A DNA stretch of 64,000 nt from Chitinophagaceae bacterium (GTDB lineage Bacteria; Bacteroidota; Bacteroidia; Chitinophagales; Chitinophagaceae). The notes under the pieces are model-generated. The model did not search any database, was not told where the DNA came from, and worked only from the letters and a program-made list of their open reading frames with translations. Numbering within the stretch: position 1 is the first letter of the stretch; every line of letters starts with the position of its first letter. Positions 18,055-26,990 of the stretch are shown piece after piece. Location of the stretch: positions 620,001-684,000 of the forward strand of contig JADJLJ010000001.1 of the NCBI GenBank assembly GCA_016710165.1, given 5' to 3'. Both the position numbers and the translations under genes were made by a program.

Positions 18055-20613
18055 TTATAACCCGATGCTGAGTCCCCCGTTCCTGCGCCGGGGCTGTGCA
18101 TTGGCCCGTACTGAATTACCCAGTAATCCGCCCGTGCCGATCCTTATTTCGCCGGAGATCGCTTTATTGTTACTGTATCCCACCACATAATCAACCCGGA
18201 ATATCTTCAGTATATTTTCCAGTCCCACAAAGCCCTCGGCAAAATAACTGCTGCGGTTCACATAATATGCATTGGTGCCGGCCACCAGGTTCCAGTTCAA
18301 TCGCTTAAAGAGCGGGATCTTATTCGTGAGGAAGCCATTGAAATGATGTTCAATATGCCCGAATGCAAAAAATGGTTCGGTTGAACTGTTGAGATAATAA
18401 GGAGCCAGTTGGTAGCTGTTCACGTATTCGCTGGCGGCAGTGGAACGGTTGCCGTTGAAATGCTGGAAATCCTGGATATGAACAGTCCGGGCATTGAGGA
18501 AACCTCCTATTCCGAGTTTATACCGGAATGTGCCTGCCAGTTTTAAATTCACGCCATCTGCCACACTGAAACGCCACTTGTCGAAGTTTGCATCGCTCCC
18601 CAAGATATTTTTGATCCCCCGGGTGTAGTTCAGACTGAACGTGGGATATTTTGAACCCAATGACATCTTGCGGTTTGGATACTGAATATAACGCTGGCCA
18701 GGCCTGAAGCTTATATCAATGCTCAGCACCAGTGCCTGGTTGGGGGTAAATTGTGCGGGGATCCTTTCTACGGGATAGTTGGGGGTAATGCGGCCTGAAT
18801 CTACTTTGAAAATGGTAAAGGTACTGCTGTTATCCAGCGGGATCCTGTCTTCGTACAAAACATGGACCGCAAACCGGAAACCACTTTCGTACCGTTTACT
18901 GAAACCCAGGGAAGCAAAGTAGTTCTCATAGATCTTCATGAAATTATCGCCCCAGAATAAGGTATTGATCGCATTATTCAAAGGCAATACCTGGCTTTCT
19001 TTGTTGAACTGGCTCACCCGCTTGCCGCCACTGAATTCCCAGGTCTGCCGCCTGATCTTTTTATCCGTTTCCCAATCCCTTGTCCGCAGCGTCAGTTTGG
19101 CCCACGCATTCAGGTGTGTATTACTGAAGCCATAACGAAGATTGGGTTCAAAGGAAACATTCGTTTTGAATTTACTGAAGTACTTATCATAAAACATATT
19201 CAGGTTCACCACCACCCCTTCCACCGTATTATACTCCAGCCCTTTTATCAGGGATTCAATACCCCATTGAAACGTATTGGTCTTGCTGTAATGCGTGCGC
19301 TGGATCCCCTTCCAGAAAATATTCAACGGCTTCAGTTTGCCCTGTTTCTTTTTCAGGGAGTCGATCGAAGACTGGCTGAGCAATGAATCCCTTCGTACTT
19401 CAAAAAGGCTGTCCTTCACTTCGTAGTCAAGCCTTTCTTCCACTTCCAGCGGAACCGGCCGGATGGTATCCCAGTATTCCTTCGAACGTTTGTTTACCGC
19501 CGTATCGTAGCGCACAATGATGTTATTGAACCGGTTTTTGGCAAATACCGGGTTGATGAGGTAGTTTGAATATACCGCCACAAAATTTCCGATGGCATCA
19601 ATGCCAAATTGTTTGAAGCTGAAATGGATCAGTTGGTTCTTCACCCGCCACACATCATTGCCCACCGGCACATGTATCTGGGTTATCTGGAGTGTGTCTA
19701 CGATCTCAAGCTGCGAGGTCTTTGTAAGCCGCAGGTCCAGGCTGTGAATACGCCAGTCGCCATCGGTGATATTGATGATGCCGGAGAACACGGGTTCATA
19801 GTTACGCCGGGGGATCACCTGAATGCTGTTGATCTCTTTTCCGTCTTCATAAAAACTGCCCAGGAATTTATAGCGGTACATGCTCAACGCCGCATCGGCA
19901 ATGGGAGAAACGAACCCTCTTGGATTGAGCTGGTTGAGGAATATGGAAACATTGTTTTGATAAAAACTGATGAAGGTTGGGAACGTGAAGCCAAACCCAT
20001 CGCTGCCACTGACCCGGCTGCTGATCACTTCCAGCCGCAGTTTATCCGGCAACTGGCTGTATATTTCAGAAACCGATTCAGAAAGATAGATAATGCCCCT
20101 GCCGGATGAATCTACACCCATGTCTTCCCGGTCCTGTTCGGAGATCTTACGGCCCAGTATCTTTTTGGGAAGGTTCCGCAGCTTCAGCATATCCTTTGCA
20201 TAGAGGCCGCATTGAAATGCCTTTACCTGCTCACTGTAAAATGACCTTTTCTTAATGGCCTGCCGGATGATAGCATATGCCGGGTCTTCCCCTTTTTTGA
20301 TCACTACTTCGGCCATATCAAGCTGCTGGTTGGCAAGAATGAATGTTATCTCTTCATCGGCTTTTGCGATGGTGATCTTCGATTCCTGTTTGCGGTAGCC
20401 TATATGCTGGCAGACCACGGTATAAGTACCCGGGGAAACAGCAAAAGAGAATTTGGCTTTATCATTTGCACTGGCCCCGATGGATGTTCCTTTGATGGTA
20501 ATGGATGCATAGGGCAACAGGTCGCCCTTATCAGAAAAAACAGTACCGTAAATTTTTTGAGCAGAGACGGGAACAGAGGCAAGTAAAAAAAGGACCAATA
20601 AAGCTCTGGGCAT
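18055..20613 (-). CDS. DUF5686 family surface protein with carboxypeptidase-regulatory-like domain
   Basis: This 852-residue exported protein has a signal peptide (VPVSAQ, about residue 19). A CarboxypepD_reg-like beta-sandwich (about 20-100) starts at IYGTVFSDKGDLLPYASI. The long DUF5686 region follows, with the typical EDPAYAIIRQAIKKR and IPRRNYEPVFSGIINI stretches. The last ~350 residues alternate in a beta-barrel fashion, so an outer-membrane location is likely. The function of the family is unknown. A peptidoglycan or surface-polymer role is sometimes proposed but not shown. Full length, single gene on the minus strand. Confidence 0.87.
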   Translation of the reverse strand: MPRALLVLFLLASVPVSAQKIYGTVFSDKGDLLPYASITIKGTSIGASANDKAKFSFAVSPGTYTVVCQHIGYRKQESKITIAKADEEITFILANQQLDMAEVVIKKGEDPAYAIIRQAIKKRSFYSEQVKAFQCGLYAKDMLKLRNLPKKILGRKISEQDREDMGVDSSGRGIIYLSESVSEIYSQLPDKLRLEVISSRVSGSDGFGFTFPTFISFYQNNVSIFLNQLNPRGFVSPIADAALSMYRYKFLGSFYEDGKEINSIQVIPRRNYEPVFSGIINITDGDWRIHSLDLRLTKTSQLEIVDTLQITQIHVPVGNDVWRVKNQLIHFSFKQFGIDAIGNFVAVYSNYLINPVFAKNRFNNIIVRYDTAVNKRSKEYWDTIRPVPLEVEERLDYEVKDSLFEVRRDSLLSQSSIDSLKKKQGKLKPLNIFWKGIQRTHYSKTNTFQWGIESLIKGLEYNTVEGVVVNLNMFYDKYFSKFKTNVSFEPNLRYGFSNTHLNAWAKLTLRTRDWETDKKIRRQTWEFSGGKRVSQFNKESQVLPLNNAINTLFWGDNFMKIYENYFASLGFSKRYESGFRFAVHVLYEDRIPLDNSSTFTIFKVDSGRITPNYPVERIPAQFTPNQALVLSIDISFRPGQRYIQYPNRKMSLGSKYPTFSLNYTRGIKNILGSDANFDKWRFSVADGVNLKLAGTFRYKLGIGGFLNARTVHIQDFQHFNGNRSTAASEYVNSYQLAPYYLNSSTEPFFAFGHIEHHFNGFLTNKIPLFKRLNWNLVAGTNAYYVNRSSYFAEGFVGLENILKIFRVDYVVGYSNNKAISGEIRIGTGGLLGNSVRANAQPRRRNGGLSIGL

Positions 20614-20685
20614 ATTCAGTTTTGATTAATAACAAAAATAAAAGGCATTTTGTTACTGAAAGACTAAAATTAATCAAGGGATCCT

Positions 20686-21033
20686 TTATGCCTTGCTTTT
20701 GCGGAGAAAACTGCCTGCCAATGCCGCAAAACCCGCCACCAGCGCCCCGATGACCGCAGTTGCCAGCATCAGCAAATAAGGATTATCCATGTTGATCATA
20801 AGCAGGGATACTTTATGCGCCAGTATATGTTCATTGGCATTGCTGATCCAGAAACCCAAACCACCCCACAACAGGAAAAGCGCAACAAAACCGGTGATGA
20901 ATGCCTTCCCGGGTCTTTGCGGGATCAATGCAGCCACTAAAAATGCAGCCAGGGCAATGCTCCACCAGGGAAGAAAAAGGCAGGCGGCAAAACTTAATAA
21001 AGCGGTTAGAATTAAAGAAACTATAAACTTCAT
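20686..21033 (-). CDS. Small integral membrane protein, unknown function
   Basis: This is a 115-residue protein with about four hydrophobic segments (MKFIVSLILTALLSFAACLF, WWSIALAAFLVAAL, AFITGFVALFLLWGGLGFW, YLLMLATAVIGALVAGFAAL) and a basic tail (RKSKA). I place the start at 21033. A longer reading to 21165 only adds four copies of NFQIGTSS translated from a 24-bp DNA repeat, which is not plausible protein. I do not recognise the family. It lies between the DUF5686 and penicillin-acylase genes on the same strand, with the repeat in its upstream region. Confidence 0.65.
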   Translation of the reverse strand: MKFIVSLILTALLSFAACLFLPWWSIALAAFLVAALIPQRPGKAFITGFVALFLLWGGLGFWISNANEHILAHKVSLLMINMDNPYLLMLATAVIGALVAGFAALAGSFLRKSKA

Positions 21034-21041
21034 AATATTAA

Positions 21042-21147
21042 TTTGAAAATTTGAAGATGTACCAATCTGAAAATTTGAAGATGTACCAATCTGAAAATTT
21101 GAAGATGTACCAATCTGAAAATTTGAAGATGTACCAATTTGAAAATT
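21042..21147. repeat. 24-bp tandem repeat, 4.4 copies
   Basis: Unit TCTGAAAATTTGAAGATGTACCAA. Copies lie at 21042-21065 (first base differs), 21066-21089, 21090-21113 and 21114-21137, followed by a 10-bp partial copy. It sits immediately before the start codon of the small membrane protein and after the end of the penicillin-acylase gene. Further AAATTTTCAAAT-type A/T words follow to 21190. It contains no spacers. Confidence 0.92.
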
Positions 21148-21190
21148 GCTATCATTCATTTTCAAATTGTTTAATTTTCAAATCTTCAAA

Positions 21191-23647
21191 TCATTTACTG
21201 AATGTCATTTTTCCCTGCACACGTTTATCGTTCACTTCTTCCTTCGTCATCATCCAGAGTGAATAGTATTTTCCGGCAGCCCACTGGTCAACAAAACTGT
21301 CGTAATATTTACTGCCCGGGTTACCGCTTTGCCCGCCGGGATAAACACCATAAGCTTCTGTTTTGGCCGTAAGGCTGATCACCATCCGCCAGCTGGGACC
21401 ATGGTCAACCTTGGTGGCGTTGATGCATTGTGCACCGCCGCCGACCGGCAAATTCATCCTGCTCAGCGGCGCCAGTTTTGCCAGGTGGTTGATACGCGTA
21501 GCTTTGTTCTTCTCCCATTCCAGTTTTCCTTCGGCTTCCAGCTGCTGCAGTTGCGGCACCGATTTTTTAAATGCGGCTGTGATATCATCCGCCAGCGTTT
21601 CTGTCTGCGGCGTGGAAATATCATCCAGGAATTTATAGGCTGAATCTTTAATCACCCCCTCCACCAACGTACTCACAAAAGGACGCATGCTGACCCCGGG
21701 AGCATTCGCATACTCGTCGTCAAACACCACGCTTTCAAAACTTTTCCAGAACTTTTCAAATACAGTCGGGCCTGTTGAACCCACTTCATTTCTTGCATCC
21801 CAGCTTTTAAACAGCTCGAAATATTTTTTCTCCGCCGCATTCAGTTCATGCACTTTCATGTTGGCAATGATCAATGGCTTCATCATCACGGCACTCATAT
21901 CCAGGTTGTCTGTCTGTAATGCCATCATATCCTGCGGGGTTATATTGGTCATGGAATTCAACCGCCGGTTAATGGCAATGCCCCGGTACACAGGGTAATC
22001 CCTTCCCAGGTAATAATGATAGGTACTGTCGTCAACCGGCTTTTGGTTGGCGCTGCTCACAAAACCACGTTCGGGGTTGTATTGATAAGGCACTTCATCC
22101 TGTGGTATCATGCCCTGCCACAAATAAGTGGTATCCGTTCCGGGCATCACAAAATCACCCTGGCCCTTCCACTTTGCCGGCCATTCGCCCTGTGTACGGA
22201 TGGCGATGTCGCCGCTCTTGCAGGCAAACACACAGTTCTGACCGGGTGTGTGCAGGTTGGTAACGGCGGCCTGGTAATCGGCATAATTCTTTGCGTGATT
22301 GAGCATGTTGAATATCCGCAGTTCGTTGCTGGCATCGTGTGCCTTCCAGCGAACGGCATAATATTTATTGTTGGTGCTTCTGCCACCCGAGTACGATTTA
22401 TCAAACATCACCGGGCACCAGTCCTGTCCCAACTGCACATACGCCACCGAATCTATAAAATCAGCCTTGCCTTTTATTTTGATGGTATCCACCCTGAATC
22501 TTGATTTGATCCATTGCCCGTTGAATAAATATTCCTGGCGGGAGTCGTCTTTGAATTTTATCTCGTAATAATCCCGCACATCCCGTCCACCGTTTGTAAA
22601 TCCGAAAGCGCAACTGTCGTTAAACCCGATGATCACACCGGGCGCCCCGGGAAAACTGACCCCGTATGCATTGAATTCCGGCGTTGATATCTGCACTTCG
22701 TACCAGAGGGACGGCAGGTTCAATCCCAGGTGCGGATCGTTGCACAAAATGGGGGCTCCGCTTTTTGTTCTGTTGCCGCTTACTGCCCAGTTATTGCTTC
22801 CGTTATCCCGGTCGGGTTTGGATGCTTCTGATACAGCAAGTTCTTTATTGTTCAGGTATAACGAATCTGTACCTGCCGGCGCCACGGGAAAAACCTTTTG
22901 TTTTTCAAAGGGGGTCCCTTTCGGAATGATGGGATCCAATGAATCCTGTAAAGAGGGGAACAGTTTCGCAAAATCATCCGCACTGAAATAGCTTTTTACA
23001 TTGGTCAGTTCAAAATCATCATCCCGGGCTGCCAGGTCATAACTCATGTACTTAAGAAAGAGAGCCGTTTTAAGGTTGCTCCATTTTTCGGGTTTATAGC
23101 CGATCAGTTTATACTCCAGCGGCAATGAACTTTCGGTCAGCGTTTCAATATAGGCATTCACACCGGCAGTATATGCATCGCCCTGCGCCTTGATCACAGG
23201 GTCTTTCTCTGATTCCTGCAACGCTATTTCTGCCGCGTATACCATTCCCAGTCTCCTGAATTCCCGGTCGTGTTCCAATGCTTTTTCACCAACGATCTCA
23301 CTTGCCCTTCCCCCGGCAGCAAAGGTTTGCAGTTCCATCTGCCAAAGCCGGAACCTGGCATGGAGGTAGCCCTGTACAAAATAGGCGTCGTTCTCCTGCT
23401 CGGCAAAAATGTGCGGCACCAGGCGTTCATCAAAATATACATCCACCTTTCCCTTCAGTTGCGGGAATTTAAGGTCGGCAGCATACTGCTCATTGACCGG
23501 CTCGGCATTTTGCCAAAAGCCATGCTGGGGGCTTAAAAATGTACCGAAAGGCGGGGCATCTTTTCCGCCTATTTTCCAGCTGGTATTTAGTACATACACC
23601 AACCCCGTGGTTACTGCTGCACTGATCAGGAAGGGAACAATTCTCAT
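21191..23647 (-). CDS. Penicillin acylase family (Ntn-hydrolase) protein
   Basis: This 818-residue precursor belongs to the penicillin acylase family, whose members hydrolyse amide bonds in beta-lactams, acyl-homoserine lactones or other acyl amides. An N-terminal hydrophobic segment (about residues 4-20) targets it to the envelope. The alpha region covers about residues 60-265. The self-cleaving nucleophile is expected at Ser284 in GSNNWAVSG, and the beta region continues with LCNDPHLGLNLPSLWYE and GVSFPGAPGVIIGFND. The conserved C-terminal GGGAQCINA...GPSWRMVI and GGQSGNPGSKYYD motifs are present. The physiological substrate cannot be predicted. Single gene, full length. Confidence 0.93.
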   Translation of the reverse strand: MRIVPFLISAAVTTGLVYVLNTSWKIGGKDAPPFGTFLSPQHGFWQNAEPVNEQYAADLKFPQLKGKVDVYFDERLVPHIFAEQENDAYFVQGYLHARFRLWQMELQTFAAGGRASEIVGEKALEHDREFRRLGMVYAAEIALQESEKDPVIKAQGDAYTAGVNAYIETLTESSLPLEYKLIGYKPEKWSNLKTALFLKYMSYDLAARDDDFELTNVKSYFSADDFAKLFPSLQDSLDPIIPKGTPFEKQKVFPVAPAGTDSLYLNNKELAVSEASKPDRDNGSNNWAVSGNRTKSGAPILCNDPHLGLNLPSLWYEVQISTPEFNAYGVSFPGAPGVIIGFNDSCAFGFTNGGRDVRDYYEIKFKDDSRQEYLFNGQWIKSRFRVDTIKIKGKADFIDSVAYVQLGQDWCPVMFDKSYSGGRSTNNKYYAVRWKAHDASNELRIFNMLNHAKNYADYQAAVTNLHTPGQNCVFACKSGDIAIRTQGEWPAKWKGQGDFVMPGTDTTYLWQGMIPQDEVPYQYNPERGFVSSANQKPVDDSTYHYYLGRDYPVYRGIAINRRLNSMTNITPQDMMALQTDNLDMSAVMMKPLIIANMKVHELNAAEKKYFELFKSWDARNEVGSTGPTVFEKFWKSFESVVFDDEYANAPGVSMRPFVSTLVEGVIKDSAYKFLDDISTPQTETLADDITAAFKKSVPQLQQLEAEGKLEWEKNKATRINHLAKLAPLSRMNLPVGGGAQCINATKVDHGPSWRMVISLTAKTEAYGVYPGGQSGNPGSKYYDSFVDQWAAGKYYSLWMMTKEEVNDKRVQGKMTFSK

Positions 23648-23838
23648 ACAAGAATATTATTTGCTGTAAAATACTAAAAACTAATATAATACTGTGCAAT
23701 GATGTCACAAACCAGCCTGTCCGGGAAGAAAATAGTTTTACACCGCATGTTAAAAAACCTGCTTTGGCAATAGGTGGTATGATGTTTGGATTTAAAGATA
23801 ACGGTATCCGGATCGTTCACGTTCAAAAGATAAAAACC

Positions 23839-24243
23839 ATGAAAAGGAAAATATTTTCGTACGTCTTCATACTGGCGGCATTATGGGTGTTTACCTCATG
23901 CAGTAAATCAGATACGCAGCCCCCTGCTACTATCACGTTAGATGGCAAATGGATTGGCACATACCACAATGGCGCCGGCGGCCCGGTCAATTATTTTGCG
24001 CTCACTTTTAAATCAGGCGGCGCCCTGGTGGTGCATGCAAACAATTCCTTAACCCCCGACGTAGCGAATGGCACCTGGACCCTTTCTTCTGACAGTGTGA
24101 AAGCCAGTTACAGTTATACGGGATCAAGCGCCATCTATTCCATGGCGGCTAAATATACCGGCAGCTCCAATATCATGGCCGGTACAGTCGGACTCAGCCC
24201 AGCCGTTACAGGCGAAGCGGTTTTTTCTGTGACCAAACAATAA
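23839..24243 (+). CDS. Small lipoprotein, unknown function
   Basis: This lipoprotein of about 134 residues has a signal peptide and lipobox WVFTSC (Cys21 from the ATG at 23839). I rejected in-frame codons back to 23764 because they would push the signal peptide inside the protein. The mature part (TITLDGKWIGTYHNGAG...GTWTLSSDSVKASYSY) reads like a small lipocalin-like or DUF-type beta-barrel that starts with a GKWxGTY motif. I do not recognise a named family with certainty. A hairpin terminator follows at 24336-24371. Confidence 0.7.
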   Translation: MKRKIFSYVFILAALWVFTSCSKSDTQPPATITLDGKWIGTYHNGAGGPVNYFALTFKSGGALVVHANNSLTPDVANGTWTLSSDSVKASYSYTGSSAIYSMAAKYTGSSNIMAGTVGLSPAVTGEAVFSVTKQ

Positions 24244-24335
24244 AGCGGCATATACCACTAAAGTAGTATTGCCGGTCTGGCACACAGGCCTCAACTTTGC
24301 ACTACTCATATTTTAGTGGTTTCGAGTTTAAGTAA

Positions 24336-24371
24336 AAAAGTTGCCCCGGGAACGTGGCAACTTTTATTTTT
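24336..24371 (+). terminator. Rho-independent terminator overlapping the miaE promoter
   Basis: 10-bp stem AAAAGTTGCC (24336-24345) and GGCAACTTTT (24356-24365), a 10-base loop and a TTTTATTTTT tail. It would end transcripts of the small lipoprotein gene. The tail contains the likely miaE -7 box and the stem the likely -33 TTG, so terminator and promoter share bases. Confidence 0.65.
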
Positions 24372-24372
24372 G
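24341..24372 (+). promoter_or_regulatory. Likely miaE promoter, TTG-N21-TATTTTTG abutting the start codon
   Basis: TATTTTTG (24365-24372) is an exact TAnnTTTG -7 box, with TTG (24341-24343) 21 bp upstream as a -33 element. The ATG of miaE begins 5 bases after the last G of the box. Transcription would therefore start at or next to the start codon, giving a leaderless or nearly leaderless mRNA. Confidence 0.5.
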
Positions 24373-24376
24373 CAGT

Positions 24377-24988
24377 ATGGAAGAACTAAGCATTGATACA
24401 AAGAACATCCTGGGTCTTAAGTTGCCATCCGATCCACGCTGGGTGAACCTGGCCGAACTGCAGCTGGAAGAGATCCTGACCGATCATGCCTATTGCGAGC
24501 AAAAGGCAGCTACCACCTGCATCAGCCTGATCCAGCGATATTCCGATAAAGAAAGACTGGTGAAAGAATTAAGCCCGATCGTAACGGAAGAGTGGGGACA
24601 TTTCAGGCAGGTATTGGCCGAACTGCATAAACGGAAACTACAGTTGGGCAAACAGCGAAAAGATGTATACGTTAATAAACTGCTGGAGTTTCAGCGCAAA
24701 GGCGGGCACCCCGACGAGCGTTTCTTAGACCAGCTGCTTACCATGGCGCTGATAGAGGCCCGCAGTTGCGAACGCTTTAAAAGGCTGAGCGAAGGGCTGG
24801 ATGACCGGTACCTGAAGAATTTCTACCGCCGTTTTATGGAAAGTGAAGCCGGGCATTATACCTTGTTCATCAACCTGGCAGAACATTACTTAGATAAAAA
24901 GACCGTACGAAAACGCTGGACCGAGTGGCTGAAATATGAAAAGGAACTGATGAATGAGATGGAAGTGAGGGGCGACCGGATACATTAA
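24377..24988 (+). CDS. miaE: tRNA-(ms2io6A)-hydroxylase MiaE
   Basis: This di-iron monooxygenase of about 203 residues hydroxylates the isopentenyl group of 2-methylthio-N6-isopentenyladenosine at tRNA position 37. The ferritin-like four-helix core shows the iron ligands: Glu in QLEEILTDHAYCEQKAA, EExxH in TEEWGHFRQ, Glu in LIEARSCERF, and ESEAGHY. I chose the ATG at 24377 over an in-frame ATG at 24341, because the earlier start would lie inside the terminator hairpin. It is on the plus strand and converges with the GSCFA gene. Confidence 0.92.
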   Translation: MEELSIDTKNILGLKLPSDPRWVNLAELQLEEILTDHAYCEQKAATTCISLIQRYSDKERLVKELSPIVTEEWGHFRQVLAELHKRKLQLGKQRKDVYVNKLLEFQRKGGHPDERFLDQLLTMALIEARSCERFKRLSEGLDDRYLKNFYRRFMESEAGHYTLFINLAEHYLDKKTVRKRWTEWLKYEKELMNEMEVRGDRIH

Positions 24989-25016
24989 TGCCCCCACCCC
25001 TGAAGCGGGCCCGGGA

Positions 25017-26012
25017 TCAGGACGCAAAGTAATTTTCCTCTTCTTCAAAATTAATATACGGGTATTGTTCCTGCAGCTTTTTCAGCTTTTCCAGGTTGGT
25101 TTGCAGGAATTTTTTATGTTGTTCCGAAGCAGGATTGAAAGGCCTGTGATTCTTTGCCGCAACGATCACGGAGATCTCCTTCATCAGCTGCTGTGATGGT
25201 TCGTCAATACAGGCAGCAATGAATTTTTCCCACACATAGCTGGTGGCGGCATAATTGGGATGCACCATATCCTCTGCATAAAAACGGTAGTCCCGCAGGT
25301 CGTCAATGACCAGTTCATAGGCCGGGAAATAAAAACAGGAATCATTTTTTTCCAGCAGCTGGTGCACGGCATGGTTCAGTGTTGCCTTGCTTCGGTTATT
25401 CTCTACAAACCCATCCCGTAAATGACGGACCGGGCTGATGGTGAAAATGATCTTCAGACTAGGATTGAATGCCCTGGCTTTCCCGATCATCTGTTGCAGG
25501 TCATTCGTTACTTCCTCAACAGAGAGCAGACGTTTATTGAATTTATCGGTTGGCACTTTATGGCAATTGGCAACCACTGACCTCACCCCCAATCCCTCTC
25601 CGGAGGGTGAGGGGAGTTCGTACACAAATGCCGAACCCAGTGTCAGCAGTAACCAGTCTGCTTTTTTAAAAAAAGAATGCGCTGCAGCCTGTGATCCATT
25701 GATCCGTTGCAGGCATGCATCCTGGTCCGTGTTTGAAAAACGGCTGTGATGTTCCCAACTGTTCCAGCATTCGTTCTGGTAAAACAGGTCTGCTGCACCG
25801 TACTGCTTATTTTCTATATACGATGCAATGGAACGGCTAATGCTGACGGGATTGAACAGGATGCCATTCGGATTATCCAGTACAGTGAATTTATGCGCAG
25901 AAAGTTTAGCCCCTACCTGTTCGGTAAAACAGGACCCGATCAGCAGCAACCTGTGCCGGTGATTGATCTTTGTATCAAACTGCCTGGGAGTAAATTCCAA
26001 ATGAAAGTCCAT
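25017..26012 (-). CDS. GSCFA domain-containing protein with an in-frame REP-like insertion
   Basis: This is a 331-residue protein named after the conserved motif seen here as GSCFTEQVG (about residues 26-34). The other family blocks are NPNGILFNPVSISRSI, NECWNSWEHHSRFS, VVANCHKVP, IIFTISPVRHLRDG and FYAEDMVHPNYAA, which together look like an SGNH-type hydrolase arrangement. The biological substrate is unknown. Residues about 133-146 (LPSPSGEGLGVRS) are not part of the family pattern. They are encoded by a palindromic repeat (25581-25612) that lies in frame. It converges with miaE and is followed upstream by a degenerate ACGATTTAA-type repeat. Confidence 0.88.
   Translation of the reverse strand: MDFHLEFTPRQFDTKINHRHRLLLIGSCFTEQVGAKLSAHKFTVLDNPNGILFNPVSISRSIASYIENKQYGAADLFYQNECWNSWEHHSRFSNTDQDACLQRINGSQAAAHSFFKKADWLLLTLGSAFVYELPSPSGEGLGVRSVVANCHKVPTDKFNKRLLSVEEVTNDLQQMIGKARAFNPSLKIIFTISPVRHLRDGFVENNRSKATLNHAVHQLLEKNDSCFYFPAYELVIDDLRDYRFYAEDMVHPNYAATSYVWEKFIAACIDEPSQQLMKEISVIVAAKNHRPFNPASEQHKKFLQTNLEKLKKLQEQYPYINFEEEENYFAS
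25581..25612. repeat. REP-like palindrome inside the GSCFA gene
   Basis: CCTCACCC (25581-25588) pairs with GGGTGAGG (25605-25612). The centre is also self-complementary (CCCTCTCCGGAGGG). This C-rich sequence, which reads LTPNPSP.EGEG in another frame, is a widely dispersed type of intergenic repeat. Here it sits within a coding sequence and leaves the reading frame open. Confidence 0.8.
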
Positions 26013-26019
26013 ATCACGA

Positions 26020-26106
26020 ATTAAACGAATTGCACGATTTAAACGACTTCAACGATTTAAACGACTTCAACGCCTCAAACGATTTCAACGGTTCAAACGC
26101 CTCAAA
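26020..26106. repeat. Degenerate 9-bp repeat, ACGAYTTMA-type
   Basis: About nine imperfect head-to-tail units such as ACGATTTAA, ACGACTTCA, ACGCCTCAA and ACGGTTCAA fill the gap between the HMG-CoA lyase and GSCFA genes, both on the minus strand. The same kind of unit recurs at 44676-44790 between ppk1 and ppx. Confidence 0.75.
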
Positions 26107-26961
26107 CAAATATCTCCGATGCCATACGACTACATATCTTTAAAGCATCTTTGTCAAGTTCATTGAGCAGATCTTTTTCTTCAAAATAAGGGATCATCCT
26201 TTCCGTATCCATGTTGCCCACCAGTTCATCATCGGCCATGGGGCAGCCCCCGATCCCTTTGAGGGCGCCGTCAAACCGCCTGCATCCTGCCTCCAGTGCG
26301 GCATCCAGCTTTTCCTTCCAGTTTGCGGTGGTTGAATGAAGATGCACACCTATTTCTGTCCCGGGCAATGAATCCACCAGGTAACCGGTAACGCTTTTCA
26401 CCTGGCCGGCCGTTGCCAGTCCAACTGTATCTGCCAGCGAAATGATCCTGATTTCCATTTCCACCAGCTTATTCACCCAATCAAAACGATCTCTTCATCA
26501 TACACATCGCCATAGGGATTTCCAAAACCCATGGAAATATAAACCACCAGTTCTGTTTTATTTTTAATGCAGAGGTTCTGTATCTCCTCCACCCTTGCCA
26601 GGGATTCTGCAATGGTTGAATTGGTATTTCTTTTCTGAAATGTTTCCGAGACAGAAAAAGGGAAACCGAGATAACTGATCTCATCAAAAACCACTGCATC
26701 CTGCGCCCCTCTTTCATTGGCAATGATCGCCAGGAGTTTTGACCGGCTGTTTGTCAATTGCAAATTGCCTATTACCTCTTTGGTATCTGCCATCTGCGGT
26801 ATTGCTTTGGGTGAAACAAAACTGCCGAAGTCGATGGTATCGAACCCTACTTTCAATAAGGCATTGATGTACGCTGTCTTTTTTTCCGTAGGTATAAAAT
26901 GTGCCCAGCCCTGCATGGCATCACGGGGACATTCGATCAATTTTACAGGCTGGTCCATCAT
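26102..26961 (-). CDS. Hydroxymethylglutaryl-CoA lyase (one frameshift)
   Basis: HMG-CoA lyase splits 3-hydroxy-3-methylglutaryl-CoA into acetyl-CoA and acetoacetate in leucine breakdown. Repaired length is about 286 residues, a TIM-barrel of the usual size. The family features are ECPRDAMQGW (catalytic Arg-Asp), DFGSFVSPKAIPQMADT, SLADTVGLA, GVHLHSTTANW (metal-binding His pair) and KGIGGCPMADDELVGNMDTE with the catalytic Cys. The frame changes at the A4 run 26483-26486. One extra base gives EEIVFDWVNKLVEMEI. I chose the ATG at 26961 (MMDQPVKL), because a TACCTTCG promoter box lies at 26979-26986, inside the longer reading to 26994. Confidence 0.92.
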
Positions 26962-26978
26962 TTTCCGGGTTAGGAATG

Positions 26979-26986
26979 CGAAGGTA
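26979..26986 (-). promoter_or_regulatory. Possible HMG-CoA lyase promoter, TACCTTCG box
   Basis: Read on the minus strand, TACCTTCG resembles the TAnnTTTG -7 consensus with one change and lies 18 bases before the ATG at 26961. No convincing -33 element is seen. The box overlaps the 3' end region of the preceding HTH gene, so it would be an internal promoter. Confidence 0.3.
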
Positions 26987-26990
26987 GTTA

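Noticed and set aside
17879..21147. CRISPR arrays
   Set aside because: The repeats at 17879 and 21042 are contiguous, with no unique spacers and no cas genes.
21034..21165. NFQIGTSS-repeat N-terminal extension of the small membrane protein
   Set aside because: It is the translation of a 24-bp tandem DNA repeat. The ATG at 21033 gives a normal membrane protein.
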